From Paracyclopina nana (lineage: Eukaryota; Arthropoda; Copepoda; Cyclopoida; Cyclopettidae): DNA of 64,000 bases. The DNA lies in NCBI GenBank assembly GCA_019096065.1, contig JAGUCH010000004.1, positions 248,001-312,000 on the forward strand, read 5' to 3'. Positions 42,767 through 53,600 of the stretch are shown here, piece after piece (within the stretch, counting starts at the first letter, position 1; each line of letters begins with the position of its first letter). The translations under genes were made by a program, and so were the position numbers. The notes under the pieces were generated by a model. It was not told the DNA's origin and searched no databases. It worked only from the letters and a program-made list of their open reading frames with translations.

Positions 42767-45700
42767 ATGCGCGTTCGTTGGGGCCGGATCCTGCTGGCCT
42801 TTCTGCTCCTCTGGATCCTCATCCTGGTCTACTTCCTCATGCCGCTGTGGTGGTGGACTCCGGAGGCCGACCAGCTTGCGCAGAAGCTCCAGGCCGCCAA
42901 GGAGGAGGTGTCGCGCTTGTCCGCGGAAAACGTCGAGCTCCGCTCCTACTTCAACCGGCTCAAGGATGACAATGATGACAAGCATCACGTGGAGCAGGTG
43001 GGTGCTATCTTTAAGCTAGACATATTTTGTGCTCAGCTTTGACATTGTCATTTTAGGTTAGACACATTTTTGTCGTGACTGTCATGTTTTAGCGTAGACA
43101 CCTTTTGGCATGGTTGGATTTTGTTATAAAGTCAAGACATTTTAATTTAGACATCCGAGCATCGTACTTTTAGGTTGGACGCATCTTAAGAACAGGTGTA
43201 CTTTAAGTTGGACACCTTTTGGCATAGCGTCTTTTAAGTAGACACCATTTTTGCGGCAGGAACATTTTTAGGTTAGACACCTTTTGGTGCAGTACTTTTA
43301 GCTAAGATACTCCAAGATATTTTAGGTTAGACACCTTTTGGTACAGTACTTTTAGCTTAGACACACACAGATGTTTTAGGTTAGACACTTTTTGGCATAG
43401 TATCATAAGCAAAGGCCAAGCATTCCATGAAAGCTACGACATTCATTGAGAAAAAATAGTTAAATCATTTCAACCTACTTCATTTGCGCCGCTGCAGAGC
43501 AATGCAAAACTGACCTTGATTCAACTGCTCTAGCTAACTTTGCAAAGGCTAGATGTGCTTGGCAGAACATTCCTTCACATATGTAAGCTAATGGTAGTAT
43601 GCTAAAATGTGTCTAACCTAAAACGTCTTGGTACGTCTAAACTAAAAGTACTGTACTAAAAGGTGCGGAACCTCAAACTTATCAGTCGAGTCACTACTTA
43701 GTGTCTACTCAAAGAGTACTGTGTCAAAAGGTGTCTAACATAAAGCATACAAGTCAATAAAATTTGCCAATGCTAAAAATACAATGCAAAAAGGTGCCTA
43801 ACCTAAAATGTCTTGGTGTGTCTAAGCTAATCGTACTATGCCGAAATGTGTCTAACCTAAAACATCTTGGTGTGTCTAAGCTTAAAGTACTGTACCAAAA
43901 GGGTTCTAACCTAAAATGTTCCAGTCGCACAAATGGTGTCTACTTCCAAAGCGCTATGCCAAAAGGTGTCCAACTTAAAGTACACCTGATACTAAGATGC
44001 GTCTAACACAAAAGTACGATGCTCGGATGTCTAAATTAAAATGTCTTGACTTTGTAACAAAATCCAACATTGCCAAAAGGCGTCTAAACCAAAGCATAGA
44101 CATTAATTAACATAAAGTAACTTGACATGTCTAAATTGAAATCAATTGACCTTTCAGGTATCCAGCATTGTCAAGGGCCCCTCCAAGGACTACGAGATGA
44201 CTCGGCGTCAAACGGCTCGAGACGTCAACGAGATGTGGTGGTACATTCGGGCGCGGTTGGACCACGTGGTCGACAAGTTTGGCGGGAGCAGCCCGGATCT
44301 CGCGTTCTGGATCAACCAGACCCTGGCGGAGACCCGGATGCACCAGAAGTCCGTCCTCGTCGACCTGGAGCACCTGAGCGAGGCTGACGGCCATGCGGAG
44401 TGGAGGCTGCGCGAGGCCAAGGATCTGGAGTCCTTGATGCAGAAGCGGCTGGAGGCGCTGCAAAATCCTCCGGATTGCAAGAGTGCCAAGAAGCTCTTGT
44501 GCAACTTGAACAAGGGCTGCGGCTACGGATGCCAGCTCCACCACGCCGTCTACTGCTTCATCGTGGCCTATGGCACGGAGCGGACTCTGGTGCTCAAGAG
44601 CAAGGGATGGCGCTACAATCGCAATGGCTTCGAGGAGATCTTCCAGCCTCTGAGCGAGACCTGCGTGGAGGCCAACGAGGCGAGGGCGCATTGGCCGGGC
44701 AATGCTGACACACCTGTCCTTGAGATCCCCATCATTGACTCGATCAACCCGAGGCCCAAGTTCCTGCCTCCGGCCATCCCCAGAGACCTGTCAGATCGGA
44801 TCATGAGGATCCACGGGGATCCGATTGTCTGGTGGGTCTCGCAGTTCCTCAAGTACTTGCTCAGGCATCAGCCCAACACTGAGCAAATGCTCGTGGAGCA
44901 GGAGAAGGAGTTGGGCTTCAGTCGGCCCATCGTGGGCATCCACGTCCGGAGGACGGACAAGGTGGGCACCGAGGCTGCCTACCATCCTGTCGAGGAGTAC
45001 ATGCGACACGTAAGACTATATATTAGTTTGTCATCGTGATCCAGGCTACATTGTTCGAAAACAAATATGAGTCTTTTCTGGAAGTTCACGACCCAAGGGT
45101 ACTTGTCGAAGTTTATTTCAAAATCATGCCTCATCGGTGCCCTTACCGAAAGATTTCAACTAAAATGATTAAGTTTGTTTTTGCGTCAATGATAATGAAT
45201 TTTGAGGGACCAAAAAGTCGTTTGTCACTTCATACGAAAAAGAGTTTTGAAAGCGATCTCATGCCAAGTCGATCCTAATGTTATTTCAACACATTAATCT
45301 GAGGGCTAGCTTCATCCAGAAAAAATTCCGTATTTAAAATATGCATATCTTCTGAAAACATATGTCCCAAGGGTTCATTTGGCAATGATTTTAAAATCCT
45401 GGCCTTGCCTTCACATATCATAAAATTTTCAAAAACGTTTAGCGCCTTTAACTTAAAAAAAGTTAGATCATATACATTTTTATCAGCTATGACAGAAAAA
45501 CAGAAAAGGCTGTGCTACACGTTTTTTGAAATTTTATGTTATGGGAAGTGCTAGGCCAGGATTTTAAAATCATTGCCAAATGAACCCTCAGTGCATGAGC
45601 TTTCAGCAAATAACATGTTAAATAATCGGAATTTTTTCTAGGATAGGCGCCTCCTGTTAATGTGTTTCTTTTTTGGCTCCCTTTTTTAATGTTATAGAGA

Positions 45701-46559
45701 CTTGCTTTTTTAAAAGCTAGAATAGGGATTTGTATGGGTAATCATGGCAATGAACAACGCTTCAAAAATCGCAGTTAACAACGCTAAATGCTTTTGAAAA
45801 TTTCATGGTTTGCAAAGCGCTAGGGCAGGATTTTGAAATAAACTTCCAAATGAACCCTTGGGACGTGAACTTCCAGAAAAGACTCATATTTGTTTATGAA
45901 CAATGTAGCCTGGATTACAATGACAAAACTAGACAATTAAAGTTTCTAGTCGTCAAATTTGTAATGACATGATCCATTTCCAGGTGGAGGAGTATTACCA
46001 GAAAGTGGAGCTCAAGGAGGGAAAATCCGTCACCAAGAAAGTGTTCGTGGCCTCCGATGACCCCAAAGTGTTGGCAGAGTGCCGCAAAAAGTATCCGGAC
46101 TATGAGTTCTTGGGCGACCAGAAAGCCTCCAAATCTGCCGCAGTCTCCTCCAGATACTCGAGCAGCAGCCTGATGGGCGTGATCAGTGACATCCATATGC
46201 TGTCCAGGACAGACTTCCTCGTGTGCACATTCTCTTCTCAAGTGTGCCGAGTGGCCTACGAGATTATGCAGTACCTCGTTCCGGATGCCTCGGACAATTT
46301 CAAGTCCTTGGACGACATTTGGTACTTTGGTGGCCAAGATGAGCACCAGCAAGTGGTTGTCATGGACCACCAGCCCGCGTCGCGAGAGGAGCTAGAGCTC
46401 AAAGTGGGCGATGTCGTGGGCGTGGCTGGCAACCATTGGAACGGGTTCAACAAAGGACGCAACCACAGGGCCAATCGGATTGGCCTTTACCCAGCTTACA
46501 AGGCTCGCGAGAAGGTCAAAGTGATTGACTTTCCCACCTACAGCCACGTCAAACTGTGA
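42767..46559 (+). CDS. FUT8: Alpha-1,6-fucosyltransferase FUT8
   Basis: Golgi type II enzyme that adds core fucose to N-glycans from GDP-fucose. Exons 42767-42997, 44158-45009 and 45984-46559, all phase 0, give 552 aa (human 575). A cytosolic stub and TM at residues ~8-28 are followed by a coiled-coil stem (~33-72). The GT23 domain includes NKGCGYGCQLHHAVYCFIVA, GDPIVWWVSQFLKYLLRHQP and the GDP-fucose loop HVRRTDKVGTEAAYHPVEEY (from ~339, with the paired arginines). SDIHMLSRTDFLVCTFSSQV and DDIWYFGGQ follow. The C-terminal SH3 domain (~480-545: GDVVGVAGNHWNG ... GLYPAYKAREKV) is complete. Intron 1 is a Foldback-like element and intron 2 is nearly all one TIR element. Two copies of the SH3 end plus 3' UTR follow the stop. 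Confidence 0.97.
43048..44145. mobile_element. Foldback-like element D filling FUT8 intron 1
   Basis: The left arm (43048-43400, 'ttaggttagacaccttttgg' units) and right arm (~43590-44145, inverse 'ccaaaaggtgtctaacctaa') pair in register over hundreds of bases. This includes unique words such as 'catccgagcatcgtactttt' at left and its complement at right. It occupies ~94% of the 1160-bp intron 42998-44157. The central ~190 bp is single-copy. No ORF. The arms could fold the intron RNA into a long hairpin that brings the two splice sites together. Confidence 0.85.
45026..45929. mobile_element. 904-bp TIR element that makes up FUT8 intron 2
   Basis: Ends 'gtttgtcatcgtgatccagg' and, inverted, 'gttttgtcattgtaatccag' continue as inverted repeats for ~85 bp ('cattgttcgaaaacaaatat', 'ttctggaagttcacg'). 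TA flanks both sides, as in Tc1/mariner-type elements. A second inverted pair lies inside (~45345-45440 and ~45530-45620, 'aagggttcatttggcaatga' type). It starts 16 bp after the exon 2 donor and stops 54 bp before exon 3, so 93% of the intron is element. No transposase. Confidence 0.82.
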
Positions 46560-47440
46560 TCATCACACTTAAACGACATGACATACAAGTTCACAAAAAA
46601 CAATCTGAAATGATGACGATGCAACACAACCCATCAGAAATAATCTGCCACAATCAAACAACGTCACAACACCAGCAAATAATTATGTATTTTGCTGCCA
46701 TTGCAATTAAACGTTAAATCTGTTAATTCAATTGTCATCTTTGTTACATGGGCCTCATTATACGGCTATTTATCTACTTTGATGCTGGCAACCATTGGGA
46801 TGGATTCAATGAAGGCTGCTACCATATTTATAGTTGGGATGGCCTTTATCCAGCTTACAAGGCTCGCGAGAAGGTCAAAGTGATTGACTTTCCCACCTAC
46901 AACGTCAAACTGTGATCATCACACTTAACTGACATGACATACGAGTTCACAAAAACAATCTGAAATGATGACGATGCAACACAACCCATCAGAAATAATC
47001 TGCCACAATCAAACAACGTCACAACACCAGCAAATAATTATGTATTTTGCTGCCATTGCAATTAAACGTTAAATCTGTTCATTCAATTGTCATCTTTGTT
47101 ACATGGGCCTCATTATACGGCTATTTATCTACTTTGATGCTGGCAACCATTGGGATGGATTCAATGAAGGCTGCTACCATATGTACAGTTGGAATGGCCT
47201 TTATCCAGCTAATAAGGCTCGCGAGAAGGTCAAAGTGATTGACTTTCCCACCTACAGCCACGTCAAACTGTGATCATCACACTTAAACGACATGACATTC
47301 GAGTTCACAAAAACAATCTGAAATGATGACGATGCAACACAACCCATCAGAAGTAATCTGCCACAATCAAACTATGTCACAACACCAGCAAACAATTATG
47401 TATTTTGCTGCAATTTTAAAACATTAAATCTGTTCATTTC
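46425..47440 (+). repeat. FUT8 3' end repeated three times (355-bp unit)
   Basis: After the true stop, a unit of SH3-terminal codons, stop and 3' UTR occurs twice more (coding starts ~46784 and ~47139). Copy 2 reads DAGNHWDGFNEGCYHIYSWD then GLYPAYKAREKVKVIDFPTY and a stop; copy 3 is similar with PANKARE and the original SHVKL end. Frames are intact. Compared with the true exon, several changes in the SH3 part are synonymous. UTR words such as 'gatgacgatgcaacacaacc' are conserved in all three. No convincing splice acceptor precedes the copies. Confidence 0.9.
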
Positions 47441-47462
47441 TCACATTCCTCTTTGCCATCTT

Positions 47463-47592
47463 ATTTTTGGGTTGACAAGTAGGAGCTGCCACAACTTTTA
47501 CTTCAATTGGCTTCCAAAGGGTTTGGTAAGCGATGCTGTCATCAATTTTCTGATTCGACTCCAAAGGAGTTTCCAAGATGATCTTTAGCAAC
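47463..47592 (-). pseudogene. Echo of an internal piece of the Drosha last exon
   Basis: 'ggtttggtaagcgatgctgt' and 'catcaattttctg' with flanking sequence match 47815-47945 in Drosha exon 3, ~350 bp away in the same orientation. It lies just downstream of the Drosha stop. About 130 bp are recognisable with scattered substitutions, and it abuts the FUT8 3' copies. Confidence 0.85.
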
Positions 47593-47659
47593 ACAACCAA
47601 TCAGTAAATGATATGAATTAGCAATGAAAACTATAATTAAACGCTTTATACATGCATAA

Positions 47660-50600
47660 TTAATCATCATCGTCAGAGCACTCCCCTTCTTCTCTGGGCT
47701 CATTCTTCACAACGACTTTCTCATGCTCGTCATTATTGCTATTCTCCTCAATGACTTGACTTGACTCGGGCTTGACGTAATTGCTTTCCGGAACTACGAC
47801 ATCCAACTTTGCCGCCTTCTTTTTGGGTTGACAAGGAGGATCAGCCACGACTTCTTCTTCAATTGGCTTGTCAAGGGTTTGGTAAGCGATGCTGTCATCA
47901 ATTTTCTGCTTCGACTCCACAGGAGTTTCCAAGATGGTCTTCTTCGAAACAATTTTGCTCAACCTCTCAGAATTTCTTCGCGAGCATTCCTCATTGATGA
48001 TGTCCAATCCCATTTCTTTCCTCTTCTTCCTCACCTCCTCTTCCCAGGTCATCTTCAAGTGATCCTTGTTCCTTCGCAGGCTCCTTTCGACAATCTTCTT
48101 TTGGTAGTCCAAATGTGGGAAGAGATGACTGCAGGTCTCCAAGGCCAGCTTGGCAGCATTCATTTCAGCCATTTGAATGCTCGGTCCTTCAGCCTTGGCC
48201 AGCCTTTCCCCCTTGAAGTAGACAGCCACTGAATAGACCCTGGTGTTGGTTGGGCCCTTGGACTCGATGACTTTGTAGACAGGTATGTCCGGATCGCTGC
48301 CATCCATGGTTCGCAGGGTGAGACAGCATTGCTGCAATTTCGACTTGGGATCGTTCCACTCCTGGTTCACGATGAACTGCTGCAATCTGGGGAAGAAGCA
48401 GACTGCAGCAAAGGTCCGGCAGTACTCCAGATCCTTGTCCACGTACAGAGCGCCAAGGAAGGCTTCAAGCAAGTCGGCCTTGTCCTTGATCTTCATGTCC
48501 TTTTTGGGCACTGCAAACAGCGCATACTCTGCTATGCCCAAGTCGTCACATACCACAGCCTGAAAAAATAAAGGTTGGTTAATGATCAGATCACTTGAGC
48601 ACTTGAAAGCAAAACAACATTCAAAATGTATCTGAAAATTGCTTGGATTTTCTTGAGCAAAGCTTCTTTGATTCACTGTGAGGCTCTTGGAACAAAAAAG
48701 TCCTCTCATTTGTTCACTGAAAAGCACTGTGAAAGTCAGTTGACAATATTCTGGGTTAAAAAGCAAGATTTGGCTAAAGAAAATAGCTTTTTTCTTCCAA
48801 ATGGGAAATCCGGACTTCATTTTTAAAAAGAATGTTTGCCTCAAATTGAAATTAATAGCCTACAATTAAAATGAGCTGCCTCAAATTAAAATGATTTCCC
48901 TAAAATTCTAATTATTTGCCTCAAATTAAAATGATTTCCCTAAAATTCTAGTTATTTGCCTCAAATTAAAATGATTTGGCTCAAATAAAAATGAGATGCC
49001 TCAAATTCTAATTATTGGCATAAAATTACAAAATACGTCTCAAATTCTAATTATTTGTCTCAAATTATCATTTTCACATCAAATTCTGATGATTTGGCTC
49101 AAATTCTAGTGATTTGCCTCAATTCTAGTGATATGCCTCAAATTCTTAGAATTTGCCTCAAAGTAAAATGATTTGCCTCAAATTCTAATTTGTCTCAAAT
49201 GCTAATTTTGGTATATCTGTATCTGCCAAACCGCAAATCCACCTAAACGCAATCCACCTTAACGCAGTCCATCTAAACGCAGTCCATCTAAACGCAGTCC
49301 GCCTCAACGCAGTCAACACCAATACACAGACATGATTATTTTGTAATGCTTGTGAACAAAAAAATTGATATTAATTTTAATGGTTTCTACGAAATCATTA
49401 CTATATTAGGTCTTCTGGATTTATTACAGCATTGACTTGAAGGTGAATGTAACCCAAATGTTACCAAATTTGAGATTCTGGCCTATGCCATTAATTCTTA
49501 AAAAATCCTGTCTATCTGATGCATGGGCCATTTTTCTGACAGAATGAACAGCATTGATGCAATCTAATTTTTATGTTGCTGAGCATTTGAGAGACTTGCA
49601 GATTAGTTTTTAGGTAACAAACTCTTTCAATAGTTCTAACCAAATATGAGCTCATCTGAAAAAGCCTGCCATGGTTACTACGTACTCTGTACAAATATCT
49701 AACTTTGAATGCTTAAAGATTTTTCTGCATAGGTACCACTTCATATGTGCTCACATTAAAATGTTTAATTACTATGCAGAAAGGTTAGTTGCGTTTAAGT
49801 AGACTGCTTTTAGATGGACCGCGTAAAAGCAGATTTGCGTAAAAGTGGATTGCGTTAAAGTAGATTTGCGGTTAGGTAGTACATTCCTAATTTTTTGTCA
49901 TAAATTCTAATTCTTTAATCAAATTCTGATGATTTGACTCAAACTCAGGAGATTTTACTCAAATTATAGGGAATTGCCTCACATTCTGATGATTACCTCT
50001 AATTCTGATGAGTTGCAGCAAATATGCTTCAGATCAAATGCATCAAGTTTTGATTGACTTGCCTCAAATTCTAATAATATGCCTAGAATACCAATTATTT
50101 GCCTCAAATTATTATTTCTTCCTAAAATCATCATTTTTTACTTTCAATTCTAATTATTTGAGATAAATTCTAAATATTTGACTCAAAATCTGATCATTTG
50201 ACTCAAAATATGATGAATTGTCTCAAACTCGAGGTGATTTGACTCAAATTCTGGTGACTTGACTCAAGTTCTGGTGACTTGACTCAAATTCTGATGATTT
50301 GACTCAAATATTGACAAATTGTCTCAAACTCAGGTGATTTGACTCAAATTCTGGTAATTTGACTCAAATTCTGGTAATTTGACTCAAATTCTGGTAATTT
50401 GACTCAAATTCTGGTAATTTGACTCAAATTCTGGTGATTTGTCTCAAATTCAGGTGATTTGACTCAAATTCTGGTGATTTGACTCAAATTCTGGTAATTT
50501 GACTCAAATTCTGGTAATTTGACTCAAATTCTGGTAATTTGACTCAAATTCTGGTAATTTGACTCAAATTCTGGTAATTTGACTCAAATTCTGGTAATTT

Positions 50601-53600
50601 GACTCAAATTCTGGTAATTTGACTCAAATTCTGGTGATTTGACTCAAATTCAGGCTATTTGATTCAGGTGATTTGACTCAAATTCAGGTGATTTGATTCT
50701 GGTGATTTGATTCTGGTGATTTGACTCAAATTCAGGTGATTAGATTCTGGTGATTTGACTCAAATTCAGGCTATTTGATTCTGGTAATTTGACTCAAATT
50801 CTGGTGATTTGATTCTGGTGATTTGACTCAAATTCTGGTGATTTGATTCTGGTGATTTGACTCAAATTCTGGTGACTTGACTCAAATTCTGATGAAGATT
50901 ATTGTAATTACCTGAGTTCGGTTGTTGACTATGGAGGAGCGGAGGAGTGACAAGTGTCCCTCATGATGTTCCGGAAAGTGCTTGTACAGGTAATCCGAGG
51001 TGACTAGTTGGAGGACAGTGTCGCCGAGGAACTCCATCCTCTGGTTAGATCCCATGGTCAAATTTGAGGATCCAAGTGATCGATCGGACAAAGACCTCGC
51101 GAGCAGCCTCACATGGGTGAACTCGATGCCAATCTTCTTCTCAAATTCCACAACTTTCTGCAGGACAGGATAGGCCTGGATCCAGTGTCGGTCACCACCT
51201 GGCTCCTGCATTTGGAGGGGATGCGGATCAAAGTGAGTCCAAGTGTCGTGAAGACTTGGCTCAGCACCAAACAGGGCATGGGCATACACCTTGTCTGCCT
51301 CATCGATGCCTCCATCAAGGTAGATGGCTCCCATCAGAGCCTCGAAACAATTGGCCATGGCATGCCTCAATTCGGAGTCGTGGCACAAATCAGATCCATG
51401 AGCGTACAGCATGTACTTCTCCAGACCCAACACCTCGGCCAAGATGGCCAAATGCTGATTTTGCACCAAGGCAGCCCTAAGCACACAAATTAGAAAACAG
51501 ATCAAAAGGGCTCAATTTAAAGAATTGCAAACTCTTTTAATGCTTAGCCTCAAATTCTAATTATTTGCCTCAAATTCTAATTTTTGCCTCAAATTCTAAT
51601 GATTTGCCTCAAATTCTAATTGTTTGCCTAAAATTCTAATACTTTGCCTCAAATTCTAATTATTTGCCTCAAATTCTAATTATTTGCCTCAAATTCTAAT
51701 GATTTGCCTCAAATTCTAATACTTTGCCTCAAATTCTAATTGTTTGCCTCAAATTCTAATTATTTGCCTCAAATTCTAATTCTTAGCCTCAAATTCTGTT
51801 TCTATGCCTCAAAGTCTGATTCTTTGCCTCAAAGTCTGATTCTTTGTGTTAAATTCTAATTATTTGCCTCAAAGTCTGATTCTATGCCTCAAAGTCTGAT
51901 TCTTTGCCTCAAATTCTAATTCTAATTATTAGCCTCAAATTCTCATTATTTGCCTCAAATCCTAATTTTTAACCTCAAATTCTAATTCAAATTCTGATAT
52001 TCAAGGGCTTACCTGTAAGTGGCCAATCCACCTTCTTCGAGATCAGGGAACATGTGATAGAGGTGAACGGAGGTGACGAATTCCACCACTGCATCACCGA
52101 GGAACTCGAGGCGTTCATTGTGAGCAATTTTCGACTCAGTCTCCGAGTCCTTGCCAAACCTGGACATGATGTTGATGAGCATGTTGATGCCTCGCTTGCG
52201 GTTGAAGGCGGAGTGGACGCGACGATCTCCATACTCCGGATCACGCATTCCACAATTGCTCAGGGTGTTCCGACTGTGATCCGGATTGGTGCCATAATTC
52301 TCCTTGTAGCTGGGATGAGTCATTGCCAACTGGAGCAGACCGCGATTCTTGAACTTGTACCCGATGGAGTCTTCGAAGTAGTCGAGGCTGGCATGCAGAC
52401 GCAGATGGTTGACAAGGACAGGTAGGAGAAGTCCATGCTGGACAATGTCAGTCCTCAGCCCAGTCTTGTAGAATCCTTGGCTCGACACAGCCACGGCCAC
52501 TTCTCGCTTCATCTTGATGTTGGCCCTCATCTCGTTGAGCTTCTCCTCCATGACCTCGATGTTGCGCTTGTCCTTGTACGAAGGCTTGGGCATGTTGGAC
52601 AGCAAGTGTCGGAATTTGATGTATTCCCTCCAGACCTTTTGGTAGTCTGCGTTGCCAGCATAGCACAACTGCTGAGGTCTGGTGCCAAAGTGGACAATTT
52701 CGGGGTACTTGATCACACTCGAGTCATCTTGAGCCCTGTCGAGCTGATCGACCCTGACAGCTCCAGGACGCATCCCTGGATTGGTGACGAGCATACCCTT
52801 CACCTGCTCAGTGATGTTGTTTTGCCAATCGAGTTGATCCATTTCGATGTATCGAAGCAAGTCCATCTCATCGACAACTGGTTCAAAAGACTTGAGGAGA
52901 TATGACATGATGACATTCATGCTCAGGATCTCTTTGCCATTCTCGGGTAGATCACGAACGAATCTCGGCATGAAGAAGAAGCGATTCTGCACGTCCCAGT
53001 CGTGCAGCTCGAGGAGGTCATTGAAGAAGTAGTTGTGGAACATCTGGAGCTCGCGCAAAGTCACATTGTCTGGCATCTTCTCCTCCAGGTACAAAATGGA
53101 GTATTTGATGCTGAACCGCACCACGTTGCACACCGGTAAGTCCGACAGTCTCTGAGTGGTGAACATCGAGAAGCCCTCAAAGACAAACTCATGCTCGTCA
53201 AAACTGATCGTTGTGGGCCTCTTGACCAAGAAGTTTGTGGGGGGCGAAATGGCAATTCGGTAATGGTACAGCTTGTCAGCGTTGTTGCTCTCCGGATCTA
53301 AGTCGACTTTGGGCAGCTTGTCCTCGCCTTGGTAAATGCCGTGCCTGATGCCAATTTTCCTCGCTTTCACCGAACATCGACATGCTGGTCCATCATTCAG
53401 CTCATTGGGCTGGTTGTCCCACAGCTCTGGATGCAGTCGAAATGGCTGCTTGGACCGGTGCTCTAGCCACTCTGAAGTTTCATCCTTCAAATCCCGATCC
53501 TTTAGGTCTTCATTGTCATTTTCCTCATCCTCCTCGCTTGAACTGGAGCTATTCGATCCATTTGCTTTTTTGGCAGCATTCTTGCCATGGGCACCAGTTC

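Noticed and set aside
46692-47238. Two 63-codon ORFs with hydrophobic N-termini in the FUT8 3' repeats
   Set aside because: They read the repeat unit in a frame other than the FUT8 SH3 frame; the match to FUT8 is the better explanation.
50330-50640. Regular ~20-bp repeats resembling a CRISPR-like array
   Set aside because: Units are contiguous with no unique spacers, in an intron of an animal gene: a minisatellite.
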